From Candidatus Anammoxibacter sp. (lineage in GTDB: Bacteria > Planctomycetota > Brocadiia > Brocadiales > Anammoxibacteraceae): 64,000 nucleotides of DNA. The position numbers and the translations under genes are program-made. Each line of letters opens with the position of its first letter. Position 1 is the stretch's first letter. Location of the stretch: contig JAIQZQ010000098.1 of NCBI GenBank assembly GCA_021777105.1, forward strand, positions 62,001 through 126,000. Reading direction: 5' to 3'. Shown one piece after another: positions 43,732 to 53,321 of the stretch. The notes beneath the pieces were generated by a model. It searched no databases, was not told where the DNA came from, and worked only from the letters and a program-made list of their open reading frames with translations.

Positions 43732-46362
43732 ATGAGCGAAAATCAGGAAGACTGCGGCTCTTTTGAAGAACCGGCTAATGATAAAATTGCTGAAGATGTT
43801 GAGCTTTACTCTGAATTTATTTCAGAGTCTTGCGAGCATTTGCTGGACACTGAGGCCAATATCCTGTCTCTTGAGGATAATCCGAAGGATTTGGAGATCC
43901 TTAACAGCATCTTCAGATGCGTGCATAGCATTAAAGGAAGCGCGGGATTTTTGGGGCTTGAGAAAATTCAGAAATTAAGCCATGAGCTTGAGACTATTCT
44001 CGATAAGGCCAGAAAATCAGAATTGGATATAACGCCTTCCATCACAGACGTTCTTCTCAATTCTATAGACACCTTAGGCAAGCTAATTGATACACTTGCT
44101 ATAAAAGTGACCGAAGTAACCGGTTCCGAATGCGAAAGAATCGGCAAGGACGTATCAGGCGAATCAATAGATATTAGCTCTGAGTTAAAGGATATAGGGA
44201 ATATTCTAAGCGGCGAGGGCGGCTCAGAAAAGGATGAAGTCCCAAAGCCGGCTGAAAACGTTGTTGAAGAGCCAAAATCCAGCGAGGATATATTGCCTTT
44301 AGATGACGAGCCCGCCGCGAAAGAGACGGAAGAAGTCGAGCTGTATGCCGAGGACGAAAAGGGCGCCGCCGCTGAAGCCGCGCAAGAAGGCCCGCTCTCT
44401 TTCTATGAACCGTCTGAAGAGAAGATGATTGAAGACCTCGGACTCTATAAAGAGTTTATTTCCGAATCAATTGAACATCTGCAGGATATTGAGACAAATA
44501 TACTCTCCCTTGAAGACAGCCCTAAGGATCAGGAAATACTTAACACCATTTTCAGATGCGTGCACAGTATTAAAGGCAGCACCGGATGCCTTGGGCTTGA
44601 AAAGATACAAAAGTTAAGCCACGAGCTTGAGACGATTCTTGACAAAGCCAGAAAATACGAGCTTGATATAACTCCCGCGATAACCGATACGCTCCTTAAA
44701 TCAAAAGACACCCTCGGCAAACTAATAGACGCAGTTTCTATAAAAGTATCGGCCGCTTCAGGAACTGAGTGCGAAAGAATAGGCACGGCGAATCCAGGCG
44801 AAGTGATTGATATAGGCCCTGATTTAAGCGATATATACAAGATACTGAGTCCTGAAAAAGCTGCCGCAGCCGGCCCTAAACCGGAAACAAATGATATATT
44901 CCCTTTAGATGATGATTTTGAGACTGATAATCAGGGTGGCAAGATAGGCGATTTATTGGTAAAATCCGGCGTTGTCAGCAAGGAGCAGGTTGACGAGGCT
45001 GTCGCAATAAAGAGTAAAAAAATCGGCGAGATTCTGGTTGAAAAAGGCGTAGCCACTGAAGAGGAAGTTGCCGATGCCGCGCGTGAAAAAGATAAAAAGA
45101 TCGGCGAGATCCTGGTTGAAAAAGGGGCTACAACGCCGAAAAAGGTGGAAGAGGTTGTAAAAAAACAGGCCGCAATCAGAAAAGACACGGCAAAAACCAC
45201 TTTAAAAGTAGACACCACAAAACTGGACAGCCTTTTTGACCTTGTTGGAGAGTTGGTGGTTACCCACTCCCTTATAAATGAAGAATTTATTTCATTGCAA
45301 AATCAAAATCAAAACAGCGGCACCAATCGCAATTTATCGCAGCTGGGCAAGATTGTGAAAGATCTTCAGGATCAGACAATGTCCCTAAGAATGGTGCCGT
45401 TAAAACAGACATTTCAGAAGATGACGCGCCTTGTAAGGGACGTATCTTCCGGCGCTGGAAAAGATGTCAAATTAGACATTTCAGGAGAAGACACCGAGCT
45501 GGATAAAAATGTGATAGAAAAAGTGGCCGACCCTCTCGTGCACATTCTTAGAAACGCAGTTGATCATGGCGTTGAGTCTACGGAGGATCGTGTTAAAGCA
45601 AACAAATCGAAAACCGGTCATGTGCATCTGGACGCTTTTCACCGCGGGGGTAACATTGTCATTAAGATCACGGACGACGGCAAAGGCTTGTCAAAAGACA
45701 GGATATTAAAAAAGGGTATTGAAAAAGGCATTGTAAGCGACGCTTCTTCCTTAACCGACGAGCAAATTTATAACCTTATTTTCGCGCCCGGCTTTTCAAC
45801 CGCCGAAAAGATCACCAACATTTCAGGCAGAGGTGTCGGTATGGATGTTGTTAAAAGGAATATTGACAATCTACAGGGGAAAGTTGAAATAACTTCAGAG
45901 GAAGGCAAGGGCTCGGTCTTTACCATAAGGCTTCCCTTAACGTTGGCTATAATAGACGGCATTGTTATCAAAGTCGGCACAACCAGGTATATTGTCCCTA
46001 TAATATCAGTGGAAGAGTCGTTGCAACCTGAAAAAGAGATGTTCTCCACCATTCGCAAGAAGGAAGAGATCTTAAATATCCGGGGCGAAGTTATTCCTCT
46101 TGTCAGACTGCACAAAATTCTTAATTTGCCGGCCACCCACCAAAATCCCTGGGACGCTATTGTTGTTATTGTGCAAACCGAAAATTTTAAGCTTGGCTTA
46201 ATGGCTGACGATATCGTAGGGCAACAGCAGGTTGTAATAAAAAGTTTAGGTAAAAGGTTTGTAAATTCAAAAGGCATATCCGGCGGCGCGATTATGGGCA
46301 ATGGCGAAGTAGGGTTGATTATGGATATTAACGGCATTAAGGAGCTTGCGGCAGAGCAGTAA
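43732..46362 (+). CDS. cheA: CheA histidine kinase with duplicated Hpt domains and MshEN-like repeats
   Basis: ATG 43732 is the likely start (an upstream TTG is possible). Two nearly identical Hpt domains lie at about 15-125 and 235-345, each with the phospho-His in CVHSIKGS. Then come two or three KIGEILVEKG(V/A) repeats (about 405-480), the dimerisation helices (LDSLFDLVGELVVTHSLI), the HATPase (VIEKVADPLVHILRNAVDHGVE, DDGKGLS, GFSTAEKITNISGRGVGMDVV) and a CheW-like end. There is no clear CheY-binding P2 domain; the repeat region sits in its place. It phosphorylates CheY and CheB under receptor control. Confidence 0.93.
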   Translation: MSENQEDCGSFEEPANDKIAEDVELYSEFISESCEHLLDTEANILSLEDNPKDLEILNSIFRCVHSIKGSAGFLGLEKIQKLSHELETILDKARKSELDITPSITDVLLNSIDTLGKLIDTLAIKVTEVTGSECERIGKDVSGESIDISSELKDIGNILSGEGGSEKDEVPKPAENVVEEPKSSEDILPLDDEPAAKETEEVELYAEDEKGAAAEAAQEGPLSFYEPSEEKMIEDLGLYKEFISESIEHLQDIETNILSLEDSPKDQEILNTIFRCVHSIKGSTGCLGLEKIQKLSHELETILDKARKYELDITPAITDTLLKSKDTLGKLIDAVSIKVSAASGTECERIGTANPGEVIDIGPDLSDIYKILSPEKAAAAGPKPETNDIFPLDDDFETDNQGGKIGDLLVKSGVVSKEQVDEAVAIKSKKIGEILVEKGVATEEEVADAAREKDKKIGEILVEKGATTPKKVEEVVKKQAAIRKDTAKTTLKVDTTKLDSLFDLVGELVVTHSLINEEFISLQNQNQNSGTNRNLSQLGKIVKDLQDQTMSLRMVPLKQTFQKMTRLVRDVSSGAGKDVKLDISGEDTELDKNVIEKVADPLVHILRNAVDHGVESTEDRVKANKSKTGHVHLDAFHRGGNIVIKITDDGKGLSKDRILKKGIEKGIVSDASSLTDEQIYNLIFAPGFSTAEKITNISGRGVGMDVVKRNIDNLQGKVEITSEEGKGSVFTIRLPLTLAIIDGIVIKVGTTRYIVPIISVEESLQPEKEMFSTIRKKEEILNIRGEVIPLVRLHKILNLPATHQNPWDAIVVIVQTENFKLGLMADDIVGQQQVVIKSLGKRFVNSKGISGGAIMGNGEVGLIMDINGIKELAAEQ

Positions 46363-46427
46363 AACCTCTAACCTATATTGTTGTTTTGGGGGTTTCTTGC
46401 TGTTTTGCGCAAGATTTAATAAATTAA

Positions 46428-46907
46428 ATGGAAAATATCTCATTAGATAATAAAAATAATCTGGCGGACAACGCTGATAGGTATCTAACGTTCTTCCTCG
46501 GGGACGAGGAGTATGGATTTGATATAAAATGCGTGCGCGAGATTATTGAAGTTTTGCATATCACGTCGGTTCCTCATTGCCCTGGTTATTTATTAGGGGT
46601 AATTAATCTGCGCGGCAAGGTTGTTCCTGTTATAGACCTGCGGTTAAAGTTTGGTTTGCCGAAGTGCGAGCCTGATGAGAAATCCTGCATAATTGTTGTT
46701 GAGTTTGAACGCGAGTTTGTGGGAGTGCTTGTGGACGCCGTGTCTGAAGTTATAGACATTACCCAGGAAGAGTTTGACGACACAAAATTTTTAGATCAGA
46801 ATGTTAACGATAGGTTTATACGAGGGGTTGGGAAGATAGACGGTCAAATAAAAATACTCCTGGATATAAAAAACATATTAGCCGTTGATGAAGCCGTCAG
46901 CGTATGA
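46428..46907 (+). CDS. cheW: CheW coupling protein
   Basis: The full-length 159-residue CheW shows YLTFFLGDEEYGFDIKCVREII, HCPGYLLGVINLRGKVVPVIDLR and IIVVEFEREFVGVLVDAVSEVIDI. It couples CheA to the chemoreceptor signalling tip. It follows cheA by 65 bases and precedes cheD. There is no Shine-Dalgarno sequence, only AATAAATTAA, before the ATG. Confidence 0.95.
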   Translation: MENISLDNKNNLADNADRYLTFFLGDEEYGFDIKCVREIIEVLHITSVPHCPGYLLGVINLRGKVVPVIDLRLKFGLPKCEPDEKSCIIVVEFEREFVGVLVDAVSEVIDITQEEFDDTKFLDQNVNDRFIRGVGKIDGQIKILLDIKNILAVDEAVSV

Positions 46908-46962
46908 TGAAGAACAAGTTATATTATTACCCGTCTAACATTTTTAATTTCTAGCGATAAAC

Positions 46963-47514
46963 ATGCCTGTCTACATACCAAAAACCGCGTCACGTTGCAA
47001 CTTATGTCTGGATGACTGCCATTCCGGCGGCATGGGCTCCGGCCAGGACATAATAACGGTCGGCATTGGAGGGTGCAGTGTCGCAAAGGCCCCAAGCGTC
47101 CTGAGGACAACTTTAGGGTCTTGCATAGGCATTACTTTGTATGATAGGACCAACAAAATCGGCGGATTAATCCACGTTATGCTCCCTGACAACTCTAAAT
47201 CTAAAGGAAGGCTGACCAAGTTTGCGAATTCCGGCATCCCGAATTTAGTTAAGTGTATGGTTTACGAGCACGCCGCGTCGCGCGCGTCGCTGGTGGCCAA
47301 GATATTTGGCGGAGCAAGAATGTTTAATGTGTATAGCAAAGCGTTGGATATCGGCAATAACAATGTAGTTGCGACGCTTAATGCCCTTAAACTGTGCGGT
47401 ATAAGGGTTGAAAACGGGAAGACTGGAGGGACTAAAGGGTCGCAAATAGCCTTCCATACCAACGACGGCAGGATAACATATAAAACGATAGGGGGGCCCC
47501 CGGAGGTTTTCTGA
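46963..47514 (+). CDS. cheD: CheD receptor deamidase
   Basis: The core shows TTLGSCIGITLYD with the catalytic Cys, GGLIHVMLPD with the catalytic His, and KIFGGARMF, LKLCGIRVENGKTGGTKG, all typical of CheD. An N-terminal Cys-rich segment (RCNLCLDDCHSGG) is unusual and could bind metal, or the start could be the ATG near 47031. CheD deamidates glutamines on chemoreceptors and is regulated by CheC, which is encoded next door, so the pair probably forms a feedback loop. Confidence 0.92.
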   Translation: MPVYIPKTASRCNLCLDDCHSGGMGSGQDIITVGIGGCSVAKAPSVLRTTLGSCIGITLYDRTNKIGGLIHVMLPDNSKSKGRLTKFANSGIPNLVKCMVYEHAASRASLVAKIFGGARMFNVYSKALDIGNNNVVATLNALKLCGIRVENGKTGGTKGSQIAFHTNDGRITYKTIGGPPEVF

Positions 47515-47519
47515 TAATT

Positions 47520-48119
47520 ATGAAGCTTACAAATAAACATATCAACAGATTGAACGTTATTATTGAGATGAGCATTGACAGGGCGTCTCGCACCCTCTCT
47601 AAAACTCTAAAAACCGCGTCTGTTATAAAAATATCGTATACGTCGGTTCGCGACTCATGCTCTGTGACTGAAAGGCTGAACAGCGACGAACGCGAAATGA
47701 TCGGCACATTGCTGGCGATGGAGGGCGTGGACAACGGCAAAATACTGTTTATGGTTGAAAAAGAGGACGCGTACGTGTTAAAGGACCTGTATTTGCGTGA
47801 GCCTGTCGGCACAACTACAGAGTACGATCTGTATGTTGAAAGCGCTGTTAAAGAAATAGGGAATATTTTGAGCGGGTCAATCTGCAACTCAATTGCGTCG
47901 GACTTGGGCCTGACAATTTTGCCTTTGCCGCCTCTTGTTACTTGTGACTACGCCGGGACTATATTTTCAGCGATGATCATGGATGAGTTGTTTGAAGATG
48001 ACGACTTGCTTTTAATGGACACCCTGTTTGAAATAATGCATTATAACTTTAAGTGTTTTCTTTACTTTATACCCGGCAAAGAGATTATCGCTTGCCTGGA
48101 TAAAGATCATTTAGGGTAA
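47520..48119 (+). CDS. cheC: CheC-type CheY phosphatase
   Basis: It starts six bases after cheD, translationally linked. The phosphatase motif S-X3-E-X2-N is seen in ESAVKEIGNILSGS; a second copy at the C-terminus is not clear. Strands such as GKILFMVEKED and LFEIMHYNFKCFLYFIP fit the CheC fold, and the length of 199 suits CheC. CheC dephosphorylates CheY-P and binds CheD. Two further CheX/CheC-like proteins are encoded at 32231 and 42570. Confidence 0.85.
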   Translation: MKLTNKHINRLNVIIEMSIDRASRTLSKTLKTASVIKISYTSVRDSCSVTERLNSDEREMIGTLLAMEGVDNGKILFMVEKEDAYVLKDLYLREPVGTTTEYDLYVESAVKEIGNILSGSICNSIASDLGLTILPLPPLVTCDYAGTIFSAMIMDELFEDDDLLLMDTLFEIMHYNFKCFLYFIPGKEIIACLDKDHLG

Positions 48120-48250
48120 ATCTGGAAACATGTATACGGTAAACCTTTGGATTTAAAGCAAAACTCAGGCGCAATTTCGCATTTTTATCATTACGGAATA
48201 CGGGTGGCGCATTTTAAGGTTGGCAAATTATTAAACGAAACGAAAATATT

Positions 48251-48631
48251 ATGAGAAAAATATTAATAGTAGACGATGCTATAGTCGCGCGGATGGTTTT
48301 AAAGAAAATACTTGCGCAGTCTGGGTATGAAGTTGTTGGCGAGGCTGAGGACGGGCTCCAGGCCATAGAAAAATTTAAAGAGTTAAAGCCGGACATAGTG
48401 ACTATGGATATTGTTATGCCGGAAATGGACGGCATTGAAGCCACAAAAAATATCACAGGGTTTGATCCCTCCGCAAAAGTGATTATTACGTCAACAATGC
48501 ACCAAAAAGAGTTGTCGTTAAGAGCGCTTGAAGCAGGGGCTTGTTCATATATTGTAAAGCCTTATGAGGCGGATCGTATTTTGCGCACACTTGATCAACT
48601 TTTTGAAAACGACGATGATGATTCTCAATGA
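48251..48631 (+). CDS. CheY-type response regulator, second copy
   Basis: The 126-residue receiver has LIVDDAIVARMVL, phospho-Asp in IVTMDIVMPEMDG, Thr/Ser in VIITSTMHQKE and Lys in YIVKPYEA. The wording (GEAEDGLQAIEKFKELKPDIVTMD) is that of the CheY close to CheB-type receivers. It precedes cheR, so it belongs to the first chemosensory set. There is no ribosome site before the ATG. Confidence 0.9.
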   Translation: MRKILIVDDAIVARMVLKKILAQSGYEVVGEAEDGLQAIEKFKELKPDIVTMDIVMPEMDGIEATKNITGFDPSAKVIITSTMHQKELSLRALEAGACSYIVKPYEADRILRTLDQLFENDDDDSQ

Positions 48632-48728
48632 TTTTTACGTAGTTTATTTATTATAAAAACATGCGTGTCGTTCCGGGCTTTTTTGAAGACTCTGGTTTGC
48701 GGCATTTCCTAAATATCAAATTTAAATT

Positions 48729-49559
48729 ATGGGTCCAACGTTAACTCAAAAAGAATTTGAGCTCTTTCGCGAGCTTATCTATTCGGAAAGCGGCATTTCA
48801 TTAAATTTATCAAAAAAGAATTTAGTGCAATCCAGATTGCAAAAACGGCTTAGAGAAAAATCTCTAAATTCTTTCTCTGACTACTACAAATTTGTAATAA
48901 ACGATCAATCTCGCACTGAATTAGTGCACATGATTGATTGTATATCCACAAATAAAACCCATTTTTTTAGGGAATCAAAACATTTTGATCTTTTAGAGAG
49001 CAGGATACTCCCTGAATTGATAGCGGCCAAAAAAGAGACCGCCGACAAAACTATTCGCATATGGAGCGCCGCCTCTTCTTCCGGTGAAGAGCCGTACACA
49101 CTGGCTATGATCCTAAACAACCACCTTGAAGGGCAAAAAAACATTGAAGGTAAAATCCTTGCAACCGATATTTCAACAAATGTGTTAAACAAGGCTCTTA
49201 TAGGGGTTTATGGCGCGGAGCAGATGGCTGAGATGCCTCAGGCGTACATAAAGAAGTATCTGACGTCTGTGCGGGGCGAAGCCCAGGCAATGTATAAAGT
49301 AAAAGATGCCGTCAAAAAACTGGTCACTTTTCGCAGGTTGAATCTTTTGGAACTGAACGCGTCTTGCAACAACAGGTTTGATGTTATATTCTGCCGCAAT
49401 GTGATGATCTATTTTGATCAACAGACACGGCAGGAATTGGTGAGGAAATATTACCAGATGTTGACGGATAAAGGGTACCTATTCCTTAGCCATTCAGAGA
49501 CGTTATCAGGCCGAAACCTGGGTTTCAAGTTTGTGCAGCCTGCCGTGTACCAAAAATAA
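48729..49559 (+). CDS. cheR: CheR chemoreceptor methyltransferase, first copy
   Basis: The N-terminal helical domain (FELFRELIYSESGISL, KKNLVQSRLQKRL) is followed by the SAM-binding domain with IRIWSAASSSGEEPYTLAMIL, ILATDISTNVLNKA, FDVIFCRNVMIYFDQQTRQ and GYLFLSHSETL. It transfers methyl groups to chemoreceptor glutamates. It forms an adaptation pair with the cheB that begins 45 bases downstream. No Shine-Dalgarno sequence is seen. Confidence 0.95.
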   Translation: MGPTLTQKEFELFRELIYSESGISLNLSKKNLVQSRLQKRLREKSLNSFSDYYKFVINDQSRTELVHMIDCISTNKTHFFRESKHFDLLESRILPELIAAKKETADKTIRIWSAASSSGEEPYTLAMILNNHLEGQKNIEGKILATDISTNVLNKALIGVYGAEQMAEMPQAYIKKYLTSVRGEAQAMYKVKDAVKKLVTFRRLNLLELNASCNNRFDVIFCRNVMIYFDQQTRQELVRKYYQMLTDKGYLFLSHSETLSGRNLGFKFVQPAVYQK

Positions 49560-49604
49560 GAGTGTTTTTTTATATTAGATTAACAACAAACTTTCTGCCA
49601 AAAC

Positions 49605-50645
49605 ATGAAAACCAGAGTATTGATAGTTGACGACTCGGCGGTTGTGCGTAAATTATTATCAACCTATTTGCAACGGTACGATGATGTTGAAGTAATTGAC
49701 ACCGCGACCGACCCGTATGACGCCAGAGATAAAATAGTCAAACTAAAACCGGACGTTATAACGCTTGATATAGAAATGCCGAAAATGGACGGCATAAGCT
49801 TCTTAAAAAAGCTTGTCGCGCATTATCCAATACCAACGATAATGGTTAGTTCGTTGACAAAAGACGGCAGTTCCGCCACTTTGCAAGCCCTTGAAATAGG
49901 AGCTGTTGATTTTGTGGGCAAACCAAGCGCAGGTTCTCTGGGCGACGCTGACGCATTTGTGAAAGATTTGCATCAAAAGGTTATCGCCGCTTCCTCAATA
50001 AATATAAAACGTTTCCTGGAACGGTCCAAAACTAACAGATCAGCCGTGGCTAAGCCGGTAAATCCTTTGCCGGTTTCTTTAGGCGGCAATAAAATAATCG
50101 CTATAGGGTCGTCAACCGGTGGCACTGAAGCCCTTAAAAAAGTCTTTGAATTAATGCCGCAAAACTCTCCGGGTGTTGTGGTGGTGCAGCATATGCCCGA
50201 GGTTTTTACGAAATATTTTGCCGAGCGGCTGGATAAAATCTCAGCTTTGCAAGTCTCTGAGGCTACTGACGGCGCGATTGTAAAACCAGGTACGGCCTTG
50301 ATTGCTCCGGGCAATTTTCAGATGGAAATAACTAAAAACGGCCCGTCTTATCAGGCGCGGGTTTTTCAGGGGGAGCGGGTAAACAGGCACAGGCCTTCAG
50401 TTGAGGTTCTTTTTAACTCAGTGGCGAAACACGCCGGGGCAAACGCGGTTGGCGTTATAATGACCGGGATGGGCGGCGACGGCGCGCAAGGCCTGCTAAA
50501 TATGAAAAACGCCGGGGCTAATACAATAGCGCAAGACGAGGCAAGTTGCGTTGTGTTCGGCATGCCGAAAGAGGCCATAAAGGTTGGCGCCGCTAACAAA
50601 GTTGTAAGCCTGTTGGACATACCAAAAACAATCTTTTCTTTCTAA
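49605..50645 (+). CDS. cheB: CheB methylesterase, first copy
   Basis: A receiver (LIVDDSAVVRKLL, phospho-Asp in ITLDIEMPKMDG, Lys in FVGKPSAG) is joined by a linker to the methylesterase domain with catalytic Ser (IGSSTGGTEAL), His (VVQHMPEVF) and Asp (MTGMGGDGAQGL). The length is normal. CheB removes methyl groups from chemoreceptors once phosphorylated by CheA. It follows cheR. Confidence 0.96.
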   Translation: MKTRVLIVDDSAVVRKLLSTYLQRYDDVEVIDTATDPYDARDKIVKLKPDVITLDIEMPKMDGISFLKKLVAHYPIPTIMVSSLTKDGSSATLQALEIGAVDFVGKPSAGSLGDADAFVKDLHQKVIAASSINIKRFLERSKTNRSAVAKPVNPLPVSLGGNKIIAIGSSTGGTEALKKVFELMPQNSPGVVVVQHMPEVFTKYFAERLDKISALQVSEATDGAIVKPGTALIAPGNFQMEITKNGPSYQARVFQGERVNRHRPSVEVLFNSVAKHAGANAVGVIMTGMGGDGAQGLLNMKNAGANTIAQDEASCVVFGMPKEAIKVGAANKVVSLLDIPKTIFSF

Positions 50646-50729
50646 ACTGGGAATTCGCCGACGAGCGATTTTGATCCTGACACGGGGATATTTGAGCAGG
50701 TATTTTAATTGGGTTAAATCGGATTTTAC

Positions 50730-51620
50730 ATGTATTGTTTTGAACTGGAATTTAATAACGACAAATTTTGCTATATAGACGTGCGCGAAAAAATCGTGTT
50801 GGCTTTAGATAACATTCCTCAGATCTATTTTGACATTATGACGGATGTTAAAACCGATTTAGAGACGTCGCGCGTCAACCTCGGTAAAAATTATGTTATC
50901 CAGTTGCTGTCTTACAATGAAACCCGTCAGAAAAATCTGGTTGCTAACTTTCTAAGCGCGTTTACAAAAACAACCGGCAACATAATAAAAACCGCCGCGG
51001 TGTTTGATCGAAACCATTTGATAATGACTGCGTTAAACAGCTTTACTAAAATGCAGCGTTTTTTTATGTGCACTTTAAAGCCGGAACAATATAAAGGTCT
51101 AAAAGATTTTGAGTTTTCTGAAGATTTTAAACTTTTAAAAAAATATGATCCTTACTCTAATGTGAGTCTGTTTAGCTCTGAACCCGAGCCTGCAAACGAC
51201 ATTCTTGAATGGGTGGCGGAGGCCAGGTACGGCTTGTTAAACCGGGCAAGAAATGTGACCCGCGTGGCAAGGGTTGCGCTGGTGGTTAAATTTGTGAACA
51301 AAAAAGCCAACATCATACCTGTAATCACAAACCTTTCATTAGAAAAAGAGCCGGATATAGCAAAAGTGGCAATGAAATACTTTAAAACGGCAAATTATAA
51401 AAGCAATGTTTTTGCGAATCTGTCTGATTCTTTAAAATTTGATGAAAAGATAACTCCTGACATTGTTGTCGCAAGCAAAGGCCGGTTTAAAAGGGTATTG
51501 GATACTCAAGGCAAAAAAGGCGTGTCGATTAGGCCCGCGCAGGATAATGAGTCTGTAGTTCCTCCATTCTCAGGTGTTCGGACTATGGCGGATGATGTTG
51601 GCAAAAAAACCCCCAAATAG
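50730..51620 (+). CDS. Unrecognised protein in the chemotaxis locus
   Basis: A 296-residue soluble protein with no signal or membrane segment. It mixes helices and strands (KFCYIDVREKIVLALDNIPQIY, VARVALVVKFVNKKANIIPVITNLS) and ends in a basic, disordered tail (KGRFKRVLDTQGKKG). I recognise no family. It starts 84 bases after cheB with no ribosome site, has normal codon use, and precedes a promoter candidate for the next operon. Its fixed place suggests a chemosensory accessory role, but the sequence gives no direct clue. Confidence 0.75.
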   Translation: MYCFELEFNNDKFCYIDVREKIVLALDNIPQIYFDIMTDVKTDLETSRVNLGKNYVIQLLSYNETRQKNLVANFLSAFTKTTGNIIKTAAVFDRNHLIMTALNSFTKMQRFFMCTLKPEQYKGLKDFEFSEDFKLLKKYDPYSNVSLFSSEPEPANDILEWVAEARYGLLNRARNVTRVARVALVVKFVNKKANIIPVITNLSLEKEPDIAKVAMKYFKTANYKSNVFANLSDSLKFDEKITPDIVVASKGRFKRVLDTQGKKGVSIRPAQDNESVVPPFSGVRTMADDVGKKTPK

Positions 51621-51697
51621 GCCGACAGTGAAAACTCCGTTTATTAAAACTTAAAAACAGTCGTAATTGTAATTTGAGATGAGCTTCAATAAAATAC

Positions 51698-51725
51698 TTG
51701 ACAACTTTAGAATATAGCGTACACT
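51698..51725 (+). promoter_or_regulatory. Sigma70-type promoter candidate
   Basis: TTGACA, a 16-base spacer, and TACACT (two mismatches to the -10) lie 115 bases before the cheV-like gene, in a 220-base gap that separates the two chemosensory sets. Confidence 0.5.
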
Positions 51726-51840
51726 TAGTTACTTTTTTTTATATTGACTGGAATGTTTGTTGGGTAAAATAGAGCTTGGCGGTAATCTGTGTTGCTATAG
51801 TTTATCGCGGAATTTTGAAATGTAACGCAACCATAATTAT

Positions 51841-52758
51841 ATGAAAGAAGAGATAACAAACGAGTTAAAGATACTGGAATTTCAGGTTGACAACGAGCAG
51901 GCTGACGGAAAAATTTCAAACGGCTTTTACGGGATTAATGTGTTAAAAGTGCAACGCATTATAAATATGCCGGAAGATGTTGTCCAGATACCTGAATCTC
52001 ATCCGGCAATTCTAGGCATTATTACCATTCAGGATGTTTCCATACCGGTAATTGACCTCACCAAATCATTGCAAAGGTCGGTGCCCGATCTTTCTCCCGC
52101 AAAAGTTATAATAACCGAATTTTGCGGCCAGTTGCACGGTTTTGCGGTTCATACGGTAAATCGAATACACAATCTTAATTGGAAAGATGTTGAACACCCG
52201 CCTGATCTTGTTGATGATAATAAAGTCTATTCAACAGGCATTATCAGGTTGGAGGGGAAAGTGGCGTTGCTCCTTGATTTTGAAAAAATTGTGTCTGACA
52301 TAAATCCGGAAATGGGTGTTAAGGAAGAGATTATTGAAGATGAAAAACCCGACCGCTCAACCAAATTTATTCTAGTTTCAGAAGATTCATCGTTTATACG
52401 CACTTCTCTTAAACACACGCTGGTTAGGGCGGGATATAATGTTCATCTTACTGCCGACGGCAGAGAGGCTATTGACAAGCTTGAGGAGTTTGTTATTGAG
52501 TCGAAAACTTCAGAAAGGCCTCTTGGCGATTTTGTCAATCTGATGATAGCTGACCTTGAGATGCCTCAGGTTGACGGCAGGGAGTTGGTCAGAATGGTAA
52601 AGGCGAATCCTGAACTGCAACATTTGCCGATTGTTATCTTTTCGTCCCTGATAAATGAAGATTATGACAAAAAAGCCGTTGAAATGGACGTAAACGCTGT
52701 TATTGGAAAACCGGATATTATAAAGCTTGTTGGCATTATTGATAAAATTTTACTGTAA
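51841..52758 (+). CDS. CheV-like CheW-receiver coupling protein
   Basis: An N-terminal CheW domain (about 1-155: FYGINVLKVQRIINMPEDVVQIPESHPAILGIITIQDVSIPVIDLT in part) is followed by a receiver (170-305) with VSEDSSF, phospho-Asp in LMIADLEMPQVDG and a Lys-containing IGKPDI. CheV couples receptors to CheA and its phosphorylation tunes adaptation (family knowledge). The gene starts the second chemosensory set, six bases before cheW. Confidence 0.9.
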   Translation: MKEEITNELKILEFQVDNEQADGKISNGFYGINVLKVQRIINMPEDVVQIPESHPAILGIITIQDVSIPVIDLTKSLQRSVPDLSPAKVIITEFCGQLHGFAVHTVNRIHNLNWKDVEHPPDLVDDNKVYSTGIIRLEGKVALLLDFEKIVSDINPEMGVKEEIIEDEKPDRSTKFILVSEDSSFIRTSLKHTLVRAGYNVHLTADGREAIDKLEEFVIESKTSERPLGDFVNLMIADLEMPQVDGRELVRMVKANPELQHLPIVIFSSLINEDYDKKAVEMDVNAVIGKPDIIKLVGIIDKILL

Positions 52759-52763
52759 ATACC

Positions 52764-53231
52764 ATGGAAGAGATACATTTAGTGACATTTAGACTTGGCC
52801 CTGAAGAGTATGGGATAAAGATTAATTTAGTCCGCGAGATTATAAAGGTGATTGAAGTCACAACCGTGCCTAAATCTCAATACTTTGTCCAGGGGTTGAT
52901 AAATTTAAGAGGCGTTATCATCCCCGTTATAGAGCTTAGGAAGCTGTTTGGCATAGAGCCTCTGGGCGATGTAAGCCATAATCGCATTATTGTGGTTGAA
53001 GTTAATGATAGAACTATGGGCATATTGGTTGACAGCGTCTCGGAAGTGCGAAAATTAAACACGGCGGAAATAGAGGCCGTGCCGTCGACCGTTTCGGTGA
53101 TTGACAATAAATATTTAGGCGGGGTCGGCAAAATTGGCGACCACATTTTAATACTGCTTAAACTTGATGTCGTTCTAAATATTGAAAATTTTATGGCAGA
53201 AAAAGATTTCGAGCTATTACAGCAGGCGTAA
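52764..53231 (+). CDS. cheW: CheW coupling protein, second copy
   Basis: A standard 155-residue CheW: LVTFRLGPEEYGIKINLVREIIKV, YFVQGLINLRGVIIPVIELR, RIIVVEVNDRTMGILVDSVSEVRKL and KIGDHILILLKLD. It begins six bases after the cheV-like gene and so is translationally linked. It precedes the only chemoreceptor of the locus. It probably couples that receptor to the CheA at 60667. Confidence 0.95.
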   Translation: MEEIHLVTFRLGPEEYGIKINLVREIIKVIEVTTVPKSQYFVQGLINLRGVIIPVIELRKLFGIEPLGDVSHNRIIVVEVNDRTMGILVDSVSEVRKLNTAEIEAVPSTVSVIDNKYLGGVGKIGDHILILLKLDVVLNIENFMAEKDFELLQQA

Positions 53232-53321
53232 TTTTATTGTTAAGATGCGTTGAGCTTTTTTTTTAATATAACTATTTAGGATCATTTTTACCCTTTTAAA
53301 ATTGAAGGAAAGGAGATTTAA

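Noticed and set aside
45768..46337. 189-residue minus-strand frame
   Set aside because: It is wholly antisense to the conserved HATPase and CheW part of CheA and its composition is that of a shadow.
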